Part shown: piece after piece, positions 1-5,670 of the stretch
Layout: every line of letters begins with the position of its first letter
How positions within the stretch are numbered: the stretch's first letter is position 1
Source of the DNA: Microbacteriaceae bacterium
GTDB taxonomy: Bacteria > Actinomycetota > Actinomycetes > Actinomycetales > Microbacteriaceae
Assembly: GCA_030725885.1 (NCBI GenBank)
Contig: JANRET010000056.1
Span: 1 to 5,937, forward strand
Direction: 5' to 3'
Length of the DNA stretch: 5,937 nt
Notes under the pieces: model-generated
Told to the model about the DNA's origin: nothing
Database searches by the model: none
Seen by the model: the letters and a program-made list of their open reading frames with translations, nothing else
Translations under genes and position numbers: made by a program

Positions 1-717
1 GTTCTCGTGTCCAATCGCACTGACGATGGGGGTGACCGACGCGGCTGCGGCGCGAACAATGCTCTCGTCGCTGAACGCCACGAGTTCCAGGAACGCCCCG
101 CCTCCGCGGGCAATGATGATGACGTCCACGGTGGGGTCCGCGTCGAGTTCCGCGATCGCCGCCGGAATCTGTGCGACAGCGGCCGCCCCGGACACCGCCG
201 TGTGAATCGTACGAAACTGAACGTCGGACCAGCGGTTGCGTGCGTTGGCCAACACGTCTTTTTCGGCGTCCGAATCCTTCGACGTGATCAGCCCGATGCA
301 CCGAGGGAACTTGGGCAGGGGCACTTTGCGCGACGCATCAAAGAGCCCCTCGGACTGCAATTGCACGCGCAGTTCTTCGATTTTGACGAGAAAATCCCCG
401 AGCCCTTCGCGGCGAATCGCGTCGGCGAGGAACTTCATTTCACCTCTTTTGGGCCAGTAATCGAACCGACCGTAGAGGCGAACTTTGTCCCCGGCCTTGT
501 ACGGCTCGGTCTCGGACGCCACCAACGAGCCCTGAATCTTGCACTGCAGTTGTGCCGTCTCGTCCTTCATCGCGAAAAACACGATTTCTTTCCACGGCTT
601 CCACTCAGCGATTTCACCTTCGAGCCAGAACGATTTCCACCCCGAGATTTTCTCGCGGGCGACCTGCGACGCGACACTGACCGACAGCGGTGTGATGTCG
701 TCGGGCGCGTCCGTCAT
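1..717 (-). CDS. xseA: Exodeoxyribonuclease VII large subunit, 5' part (runs off left edge)
   Basis: XseA is the catalytic large subunit of exonuclease VII. With several XseB subunits it degrades single-stranded DNA from both ends in the cytoplasm during repair. The window shows the first 239 residues, from ATG at 717-715 with an open frame to the edge. Residues 8-105 form the N-terminal OB-fold DNA-binding region (WLEGEI at 31-36, YGRFDYWPKRGEMKF at 82-96). The catalytic domain follows: GLFD (124-127), IGLIT (141-145), KDVLANARNRW (153-163), ARGGG (203-207) and VSAIGHEN at the edge. D154, R204 and H237 match E. coli D155, R205 and H238, reported as functionally important; the match to D241 would be the next residue, outside the window. 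The rest of the catalytic domain and the C-terminal coiled coil lie to the left, as would xseB if it follows. No clear Shine-Dalgarno precedes the ATG, but a -10-like TACGGT sits 6 nt upstream, suggesting a leaderless message. The family call is firm. Confidence 0.95.
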   Translation of the reverse strand, partial: MTDAPDDITPLSVSVASQVAREKISGWKSFWLEGEIAEWKPWKEIVFFAMKDETAQLQCKIQGSLVASETEPYKAGDKVRLYGRFDYWPKRGEMKFLADAIRREGLGDFLVKIEELRVQLQSEGLFDASRKVPLPKFPRCIGLITSKDSDAEKDVLANARNRWSDVQFRTIHTAVSGAAAVAQIPAAIAELDADPTVDVIIIARGGGAFLELVAFSDESIVRAAAASVTPIVSAIGHEN

Positions 718-723
718 GCTTCC

Positions 724-729
724 ACCGTA
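724..729 (-). promoter_or_regulatory. Candidate -10 element for xseA, leaderless arrangement
   Basis: Read on the minus strand, TACGGT fits the actinobacterial -10 pattern TAnnnT. It is followed by six bases (GGAAGC) and then the xseA ATG at 717, so transcription would begin at or beside the start codon. That spacing is typical of leaderless actinobacterial messages. No convincing -35 hexamer lies 16-18 bp upstream. The assignment rests on motif and spacing only. Confidence 0.4.
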
Positions 730-754
730 CCCGTCCTCGCCGACACCGAAACGG

Positions 755-760
755 TACTGT
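755..760 (+). promoter_or_regulatory. Candidate -10 element for the 786-2370 operon
   Basis: TACTGT fits TAnnnT and would place the transcript start near 767, giving a leader of about 19 nt that still includes the ribosome binding site AAAGGA (775-780). It mirrors the xseA -10 on the other strand. No good -35 box is visible. This placement also argues against the in-frame GTG at 759 as the start of the downstream gene, because that codon lies inside the element. Confidence 0.35.
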
Positions 761-785
761 GGAGGTTCGCCACGAAAGGAATCTG

Positions 786-1304
786 ATGCGTCCCGTCACC
801 TACGTTTATGACGATCTCGGGACAATCGATGCCGCATCGGGCATGCTTCAACTGCAATTACGCGATGTCGTCGTGATGACACCCGAGACTGCGTTTGATG
901 ACGAACCCATCGTTTTGGATGCGATGCCGAGCACCGACCACGGTGACGACTTCATGGATCGCCTGATTGCAATGATGACCGACCTTCCCGTCGTGTTCAC
1001 GATGTCGGCGCTCGTCGGGGAACGAACCGATACCGAGGCGGCACTCCGAGAACCGTTGAGCAAGGCGACTCTCAACCTCGCTGGTTTGCGTCGGTTCCAC
1101 GGCGCGTTCGACGGTTCGTACGAATGGGATTCGGACGACAACGGGTTGCTCGTTGAATGGACGAACGACACTCAACTTGTTCGCCTGCATGTTCCCGACC
1201 CACGTGAAGGAACTGATTTTGTGCTTGTCGCTAAAGGTCCGGCGGGCGATTTTCAGTGGCACTCCATCGCCGACCTCGCAGCCGACTTTGAAAACATAGA
1301 CTGA
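786..1304 (+). CDS. Acidic conserved-looking protein of unknown function, upstream of ispH
   Basis: I do not recognise this 172-residue protein. The ATG at 786 is preceded by AAAGGA (775-780) with a 5-nt spacer. An in-frame GTG at 759 would add nine residues but lacks a binding site and overlaps the candidate promoter. The protein is strongly acidic, has only two lysines (K93, K150) and no cysteine. It has no signal peptide or membrane segment, so it is probably cytoplasmic. It reads as mixed alpha/beta: hydrophobic strands at about 21-31 and 67-77, and a second half with alternating strand-like stretches (GLLVEWT 120-126, QLVRLHV 130-136, DFVLVAKG 144-151) that could form a small beta sheet. 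An aspartate-rich turn lies at 115-118. The stop is 4 bp before the ispH start, so the two are probably co-transcribed and may be translationally coupled. Codon use resembles the neighbours, so there is no sign of recent transfer. A role linked to IspH is inference from position alone. Confidence 0.85.
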   Translation: MRPVTYVYDDLGTIDAASGMLQLQLRDVVVMTPETAFDDEPIVLDAMPSTDHGDDFMDRLIAMMTDLPVVFTMSALVGERTDTEAALREPLSKATLNLAGLRRFHGAFDGSYEWDSDDNGLLVEWTNDTQLVRLHVPDPREGTDFVLVAKGPAGDFQWHSIADLAADFENID

Positions 1305-1308
1305 ACCC

Positions 1309-2370
1309 GTGAGCACAGTCACTAACGGCAAAATCGAAATCACCCTTCGGGCGAGCCACCCGGTCCGAGAGACGCCCCTCGTCGAGGTGCCGACCGCCGG
1401 TCCGAAAAAGGTGCTGCTGGCCGCGCCCCGCGGTTATTGCGCGGGGGTCGACCGAGCCGTTGTGGCCGTCGAAAAAGCGCTCGACCAGTTCGGGGCGCCC
1501 GTCTATGTGCGCAAGGAAATCGTCCACAACGTCGAGGTTGTAACGGCGTTGACCGAACGCGGCGCCGTGTTCGTCAACGAGGTCGACGAGGTGCCGGAGG
1601 GTTCCCACCTCGTGTTCAGCGCCCACGGAGTTTCTCCCAAGGTCAAGAGCGACGCGTTCGATCGCAACCTTATGGCCATCGACGCGACTTGCCCGCTCGT
1701 CACCAAAGTTCACCGCGAAGCCGAACGTTTTTCGCGCACCGGCTTCCACATTCTTCTCGTCGGCCACGAAGGCCACGAAGAAGTCGAGGGCACGATGGGG
1801 CACGCCCCCGACCAGACGACGCTCGTCAACAACCCCGACGAAGCGGATGTCATCGAAGTGCCCGACACCGACAAATTGATTTGGCTGTCACAGACCACCT
1901 TGTCCGTCGACGAGACGATGGAGACCGTCCGTCGGCTCCGGCTGCGTTTTCCACACCTGCAAGACCCGCCCAGCGACGACATTTGTTACGCGACTCAGAA
2001 CCGACAGGTTGCGATCAAAAAGATTGCCCCCGACTGCGACCTCGTGCTCATTGTCGGTTCGTCCAACTCGTCCAATTCGGTTCGACTCGTCGAGGTGGCA
2101 CTCGAAGTCGGTGCCCGCGCGGCCTACCGAATCGATTACGCGAGTGAAGTGAAGCAGGAATGGTTCGACGGCGTCGAAACCGTTGGCATTTCATCCGGCG
2201 CGAGCGTCCCCGAACACCTGGTGGACGAACTGTTGTCGGACATTCGTCACGCGGGTTTCCGCCACGTCGAAACCGTGACCACCGCGACGGAGGACCTTAT
2301 GTTCTCGCTCCCGAAGGAATTGCGCGGCGAAAGCGATCGACCACTCGGTGGCCGACGCTCCGACTCGTAG
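1309..2370 (+). CDS. ispH: 4-hydroxy-3-methylbut-2-enyl diphosphate reductase
   Basis: IspH (LytB) carries out the last step of the MEP pathway in the cytoplasm, reducing HMBPP to isopentenyl and dimethylallyl diphosphate with a [4Fe-4S] cluster. The three cluster cysteines are present: C44 in [14 protein letters not shown]128 in DATCPLV and C226 in [11 protein letters not shown]. Substrate-pocket residues also align: H73 (EIVHN), H106 (SAHGVS), H156 and E158 (GHEEVEGT), T196-T197 ([10 protein letters not shown]), and S254/N256 in the SSNSSNS stretch. The protein has 353 residues, longer than the roughly 315 of E. coli, because of about 33 extra N-terminal residues before [12 protein letters not shown] and a short polar C-terminal tail after FSLPKEL. 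The GTG start at 1309 lies 4 bp after the upstream stop and has no good Shine-Dalgarno, so initiation probably depends on coupling. A later in-frame GTG (1387, V27) would still leave the catalytic core intact. It converges with fbaA with a 5-bp gap. Confidence 0.97.
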   Translation: MSTVTNGKIEITLRASHPVRETPLVEVPTAGPKKVLLAAPRGYCAGVDRAVVAVEKALDQFGAPVYVRKEIVHNVEVVTALTERGAVFVNEVDEVPEGSHLVFSAHGVSPKVKSDAFDRNLMAIDATCPLVTKVHREAERFSRTGFHILLVGHEGHEEVEGTMGHAPDQTTLVNNPDEADVIEVPDTDKLIWLSQTTLSVDETMETVRRLRLRFPHLQDPPSDDICYATQNRQVAIKKIAPDCDLVLIVGSSNSSNSVRLVEVALEVGARAAYRIDYASEVKQEWFDGVETVGISSGASVPEHLVDELLSDIRHAGFRHVETVTTATEDLMFSLPKELRGESDRPLGGRRSDS

Positions 2371-2375
2371 ACCGA

Positions 2376-3401
2376 TTACCGGAGGGCGTGACCGGCTGAG
2401 CCGAGTTGCTTGGCGTAATCGACAACGCGCGACGCCATCGACGTCTCGGCGAGCTTGCCCCACGAACGCGGGTCGTAGACCTTTTTGTTTCCCATTTCGC
2501 CGTCGACCTTGAGGACCCCGGCATAGTTGGTGAACATCGTGTCCGCGACGGAACGTGTGAACGCGTATTGGGTGTCGGTGTCAAGGTTCATCTTGACGAC
2601 ACCGTTGCGAACGGCTTCGCTGATTTCGTCCTCGGTCGAGCCTGATCCGCCGTGGAACACGAGGTCGAGCGGCTTTGCGCCAGTACCGTACTTCGCCTCG
2701 AGACCGGACTGGATTTCGGCAAGAATCTCGGGGCGCAATTTGACGTTGCCGGGCTTGTAGACGCCGTGCACGTTTCCGAAAGTGAGGGCGGCCATGTACC
2801 GGCCGTTTTCGCCGAACCCCAGCGCTTCGACGGTCGCGATCGCGTCATCCAGCGTGGTGTACAGGCTGTCATTGATGTCGTGGCTGACACCGTCTTCTTC
2901 GCCACCGACAACGCCAATTTCGACCTCGAGGATGGCGTTGATGTTCTTGGTCTTCGCCAGAATCTCGCGGGCAATGGTGAGGTTCTCGGCCAGCGGAACA
3001 GCCGAACCGTCCCACATGTGTGACTGGAAAATCGGTTCGCGTCCCGCCTTCACTTCCACTTCGCTCGCCTCAATGAGCGGGTAAACAAAACCGTCGAGTG
3101 CATCCTTGGGGCAGTGGTCGGTGTGGATCGCAACGGTAATCGGATACGACTTGGCGACTTCGTGGACGAACCTGGCCATCGCCAGTGCACCCGTCGCACG
3201 TGCCTTCACGGTGTGTCCGGCAAAAAAGTCGGCACCACCCGTCGTCACCTGAATGATTCCGTCCGAACCGGCCTCGGTCAGTCCCTGCAACACAGCGTTG
3301 ATGGTCGAGGACGACGAGACGTTGATGGCGGGAAACGCGAAAACGTTCTTTTTCGCTGTGTCGAGCATTTCGGCATATTGATCCGGTGTAGCGACGGGCA
3401 T
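2376..3401 (-). CDS. fbaA: Class II fructose-bisphosphate aldolase
   Basis: This zinc-dependent aldolase interconverts fructose-1,6-bisphosphate with dihydroxyacetone phosphate and glyceraldehyde-3-phosphate in glycolysis and gluconeogenesis. The 341-residue protein is full length and closely resembles my recollection of the mycobacterial class IIA enzyme. The (beta/alpha)8 barrel shows the expected residues: D95 (catalytic aspartate) and H96 (zinc) in HTDHCPKD, E161 in LEVEIGVVGGEEDG with E169 matching the E. coli catalytic loop glutamate E182, H212 in FGNVHGVYKPGNVKLRP and H250 in VFHGGSGS as zinc ligands, and the phosphate/substrate segment MNLDTDTQ (271-278). The ATG at 3401-3399 has a strong site, AAGGAG (3411-3406), 4 nt upstream. 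A -10-like TAGACT lies at 3440-3435. The gene is divergent from glpX, whose product uses fructose-1,6-bisphosphate, and convergent with ispH with no room for a separate terminator. Confidence 0.98.
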   Translation of the reverse strand: MPVATPDQYAEMLDTAKKNVFAFPAINVSSSSTINAVLQGLTEAGSDGIIQVTTGGADFFAGHTVKARATGALAMARFVHEVAKSYPITVAIHTDHCPKDALDGFVYPLIEASEVEVKAGREPIFQSHMWDGSAVPLAENLTIAREILAKTKNINAILEVEIGVVGGEEDGVSHDINDSLYTTLDDAIATVEALGFGENGRYMAALTFGNVHGVYKPGNVKLRPEILAEIQSGLEAKYGTGAKPLDLVFHGGSGSTEDEISEAVRNGVVKMNLDTDTQYAFTRSVADTMFTNYAGVLKVDGEMGNKKVYDPRSWGKLAETSMASRVVDYAKQLGSAGHALR

Positions 3402-3434
3402 GGTTCTCCTTGGCGTGGGACGTCAGTGCGGTTC

Positions 3435-3440
3435 AGTCTA
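3435..3440 (-). promoter_or_regulatory. Candidate -10 element for fbaA
   Basis: On the minus strand TAGACT fits TAnnnT. The predicted transcript start near 3428 gives a leader of about 27 nt that contains the AAGGAG binding site. No -35 box of good quality is visible at 17-18 bp. Support is motif and position only. Confidence 0.4.
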
Positions 3441-3447
3441 CTGTTCG

Positions 3448-3459
3448 AGCCCACGGGCT
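3448..3459. repeat. Short inverted repeat between the fbaA and glpX promoters
   Basis: AGCCCACGGGCT has 5-bp complementary arms around a 2-bp centre. It lies between the two candidate -10 elements and touches the glpX one, a position where a repressor could affect both genes. Inverted repeats of this length are frequent by chance in GC-rich DNA, so an operator role is only a possibility. Confidence 0.25.
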
Positions 3460-3464
3460 AGGCT
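3459..3464 (+). promoter_or_regulatory. Candidate -10 element for glpX
   Basis: TAGGCT fits TAnnnT and would start transcription near 3471, giving a leader of about 16 nt that includes AAAGGG (3475-3480), the likely glpX ribosome binding site. The matching -35 position would overlap the fbaA -10 element, so the two polymerases could compete. No recognisable -35 hexamer is present. Confidence 0.35.
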
Positions 3465-3486
3465 GGAGGAAACCAAAGGGACTCAC

Positions 3487-4461
3487 ATGACCATCCAATT
3501 CGACCACCCGGATCGCAACCTCGCGCTGGAACTCGTTCGGTCCACCGAGGCGGCCGCGATTCGCGCGTTGCCGTACATCGGTCGCGGTGACAAGAATGCG
3601 GCGGACGGCGCGGCGGTCGACGCGATGCGAACGTTCCTCGGCACGGTGAATTTCCAGGGGACCATCGTCATCGGTGAAGGGGAAAAAGACAACGCCCCGA
3701 TGCTGTTCAATGGCGAAGTGGTGGGGAACGGCTCCGGTCCCGAGTGCGACATCGCGGTCGACCCCATCGACGGAACGAGTCTTACTGCGGTGGGACGCGG
3801 GCACGCGATTTCCATGTTGGCGGTGTCGGACCGCGGGACAATGCTCGACGCGTCGAGTGTGTTTTACATGGAGAAACTCGTGGCCAACGCGGATGCGCAC
3901 GGCGTTCTGGATTTGTCCCAGTCGTTGACCGACAACATTCGCGCTCTCGCGAAAGCGAAGAACAAGCGCGTGAACGAGATCAAGGTCGCCATTCTGGACC
4001 GCCCGCGTCACGCGGACGCCATCGAAGAAATCCGCACGGCCGGAGCTCACACCCGCCTGATCCTCGACGGTGACGTCGCCGCGGGAATCAATGCCGCGCG
4101 CGAGGACAACCGGATCGACATGTGTTACGGCGTCGGCGGCAGCCCCGAAGGAGTCGCGGTCACGTGTGCGATCAAGGCGTTGGGTGGTTTCATCCAGGGA
4201 CGTTTGGTGTCGGGGTCCGACGAAGAACATGCCCGTGGGACCGCCGCGGGCCTCAAGTTTGATTACGTATATTCCGCCGACGAATTGGTCGCTAGCGAGA
4301 ACACCTTCTTTGTCGCGACCGGAGTGACCGACGGTGAACTCGTGCGTGGGGTCCGTCACGACGGCCGTTGGTTGCGCACCGAGAGCGTCATTTTCCGCTC
4401 ACGTTCGGGGACGGTTCGCCGTGTCAGCTCGGACTATCTCGCCGAGCGCTGGCTGGGCTAG
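3487..4461 (+). CDS. glpX: Class II fructose-1,6-bisphosphatase
   Basis: GlpX hydrolyses fructose-1,6-bisphosphate to fructose-6-phosphate, the committed step of gluconeogenesis, with a divalent metal. The protein has 324 residues, a usual length. Conserved features, aligned to recalled E. coli GlpX: K36 and D40 in GRGDKNAADGAAVDAMR (E. coli K29, D33), E64 in IVIGEGEKDNAPM (E57), D92 and T97 in AVDPIDGT (D85, T90), and E221 in GGSPEGV (E213). D95 replaces E. coli E88, keeping a carboxylate. LDRPRHADAI (170-179) and DGDVAA (194-199) are also typical. The ATG at 3487 is chosen because AAAGGG (3475-3480) lies 6 nt upstream and the protein begins where the family does; a further in-frame upstream extension to 3400 would cross the divergent promoter region and is unlikely. 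GlpX is the only FBPase seen here. Its TAG stop directly abuts the stop codon of the opposing transporter gene. Confidence 0.97.
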   Translation: MTIQFDHPDRNLALELVRSTEAAAIRALPYIGRGDKNAADGAAVDAMRTFLGTVNFQGTIVIGEGEKDNAPMLFNGEVVGNGSGPECDIAVDPIDGTSLTAVGRGHAISMLAVSDRGTMLDASSVFYMEKLVANADAHGVLDLSQSLTDNIRALAKAKNKRVNEIKVAILDRPRHADAIEEIRTAGAHTRLILDGDVAAGINAAREDNRIDMCYGVGGSPEGVAVTCAIKALGGFIQGRLVSGSDEEHARGTAAGLKFDYVYSADELVASENTFFVATGVTDGELVRGVRHDGRWLRTESVIFRSRSGTVRRVSSDYLAERWLG

Positions 4462-5670
4462 TTAGCTCGCGAGCTCTGATTCGACGGTGCGATTGCGCGC
4501 CAGTACGGTGCCCGACCACATCGCAGCCAGACCGATAATGGCGATGCCGACGAGTGCTAGTTGCCAGGATCCGGTTTCGGCCCGGCTGAATCCCATCAGC
4601 GGGACAACCACCGCGGACACCGAGTAGGCGATGAACTGAGCGAAGGCACTGACCTGAAGCGAGGCGCCACTCGACGCGGTTCGTAGGTTGATGAGAACGA
4701 GTGCGAGCGGGAACAAAAGGGTTCCGCTTCCGAGGACAACAGCCCACAGGTAGGGCGCAACGGTCGGTGCGAGTGCGAACCCGAGAGCGCCGGTGATGGT
4801 GAGCCCTGAGCCAACGAACACGAGCGCCGAAATGTTAGGGATCTTGGCGGCGAGAAGAGGGATGCCCAGTGCGACGGGAAGTCCCGCCCCGGCGAAGAGT
4901 GCGAGGATGAGTCCGCCCTCCGCTTGGTTCATTAGCGCGGATTCTTTAGCGATGTCGGGAAGCCAGGCGAACATTCCGTAACCGGTGGTGGAGGACACCA
5001 CGAGTGTTGTGGCGATGGCCCACGCGGTGGGAGATCGGTGGACACGAAGGCGCTCACCCCGAATTTGAGGGATCGGAGTGTCCGTTGAGCGGTGCCCGCG
5101 CCGAATTTCGATCAGCCACGGGATGAGCGCACCCAGTGAGAGGAATACCCAGGCGCCGAGGGCGATTCGCCACGACGTTCCCAGGCTGAGGGGGACTGCA
5201 ATCAAGGCCGGAACAATCGATCCGATTGCGACAAACGTCATGTACGCCGAGGACATCGCGCCGATGGCGTTGGGGAAATAGCGTTTGACCACGGGAGGCA
5301 GGGACACGTTTCCCATTCCGCTGCCGATGAGGACCAGAGCAGAGCCAGCGACGATGGTGAACCAGTCAGTGGCCGCGCTCCGCACCACGTGGCCGACGGT
5401 CATGAGCGACAACAGAATGACGAGGTTCCATTCGAGCCCGACCAACCGCGTGATGCGGGGGGTGATCAGTCCGCCGATGACGTAGGCGATCGGGGGAAGT
5501 GAGCCAAGAACCGCTCGCGCATCGATGCCGAGCGCCACGTCGGAGTTGATGATGTCGTAGATCGGGCTGAGCCCACCGACCGCCGTCCGCGTGTTCATGG
5601 CGACGAGTACAACGCCCAACACCGCGACGAGGGTGTCGAGGTGGAGCCGGCTAGGTCGTGGAATCGTCAT
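4462..5670 (-). CDS. MFS transporter of the CynX/NimT type
   Basis: This is a 402-residue integral membrane protein with 12 predicted helices at about 11-32, 51-70, 80-98, 104-122, 136-160, 167-187, 215-236, 252-273, 279-300, 306-327, 338-360 and 369-390. A polar cytoplasmic loop (188-214) joins the two six-helix halves, as in the major facilitator superfamily. Resemblance to the CynX/NimT (cyanate/2-nitroimidazole exporter-like) family is seen in MNTRTAVGGLSPI (25-37), GMGNVSLPPVVKRYFP (118-133), the segment FAWLPDI in helix 7 (234-240) and AQFIAYSVSAVVVPLMG (344-360). The family contains many members of unknown substrate, so transport of cyanate should not be assumed; export of a small organic solute is a reasonable guess. 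The ATG at 5670-5668 overlaps the end of the upstream gene by 20 bp and has only a weak binding site, so translational coupling is likely. A perfect stem-loop lies just upstream. No cyanase gene is present in the window. Confidence 0.88.
   Translation of the reverse strand: MTIPRPSRLHLDTLVAVLGVVLVAMNTRTAVGGLSPIYDIINSDVALGIDARAVLGSLPPIAYVIGGLITPRITRLVGLEWNLVILLSLMTVGHVVRSAATDWFTIVAGSALVLIGSGMGNVSLPPVVKRYFPNAIGAMSSAYMTFVAIGSIVPALIAVPLSLGTSWRIALGAWVFLSLGALIPWLIEIRRGHRSTDTPIPQIRGERLRVHRSPTAWAIATTLVVSSTTGYGMFAWLPDIAKESALMNQAEGGLILALFAGAGLPVALGIPLLAAKIPNISALVFVGSGLTITGALGFALAPTVAPYLWAVVLGSGTLLFPLALVLINLRTASSGASLQVSAFAQFIAYSVSAVVVPLMGFSRAETGSWQLALVGIAIIGLAAMWSGTVLARNRTVESELAS
4464..4475. repeat. 12-bp perfect palindrome at the glpX/transporter convergent end
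   Basis: AGCTCGCGAGCT is self-complementary and covers the last transporter codons plus the edge of its stop codon, just beyond the glpX stop. It could form a short hairpin in either transcript, but there is no following T tract and the stem is short, so it is not a convincing intrinsic terminator. It is the only notable symmetric element at this junction. Confidence 0.3.

Larger units (their letters stand above)
722..762. repeat. Imperfect inverted repeat spanning two divergent -10 elements
   Basis: CCACCGTACC (722-731) and GGTACTGTGG (753-762) are reverse complements at 9 of 10 positions, separated by 21 bp. Each arm contains one of the outward-facing -10-like hexamers. The symmetry may simply reflect two similar promoters, or it may be a binding site for a dimeric regulator. 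Confidence 0.45.

Noticed and set aside
759..785. GTG at 759 as start of the gene upstream of ispH
   Set aside because: It has no ribosome binding site and overlaps a candidate -10 element. The ATG at 786 has AAAGGA at good spacing.
7..786. A 259-codon plus-strand open frame opposite xseA
   Set aside because: Its product is rich in Arg, His and Phe with no recognisable motif. It lies antisense to a clear XseA frame; long antisense frames are expected from GC-rich codon bias.
1437..2147. A 236-codon plus-strand frame inside ispH
   Set aside because: The translation is an extreme arginine-, proline- and glycine-rich sequence, the usual +1 shadow of a GC-rich gene. ispH itself is intact and full length.
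3400..3486. GTG-type extension of glpX upstream to 3400
   Set aside because: It would run through the fbaA/glpX promoter region and add residues not found in the family; ATG 3487 has its own binding site and matches the usual N-terminus.
3433..4359. A 308-codon minus-strand open frame opposite glpX
   Set aside because: It is antisense to a fully conserved GlpX and shows no family motif. It also extends into the divergent promoter region. A codon-bias shadow.
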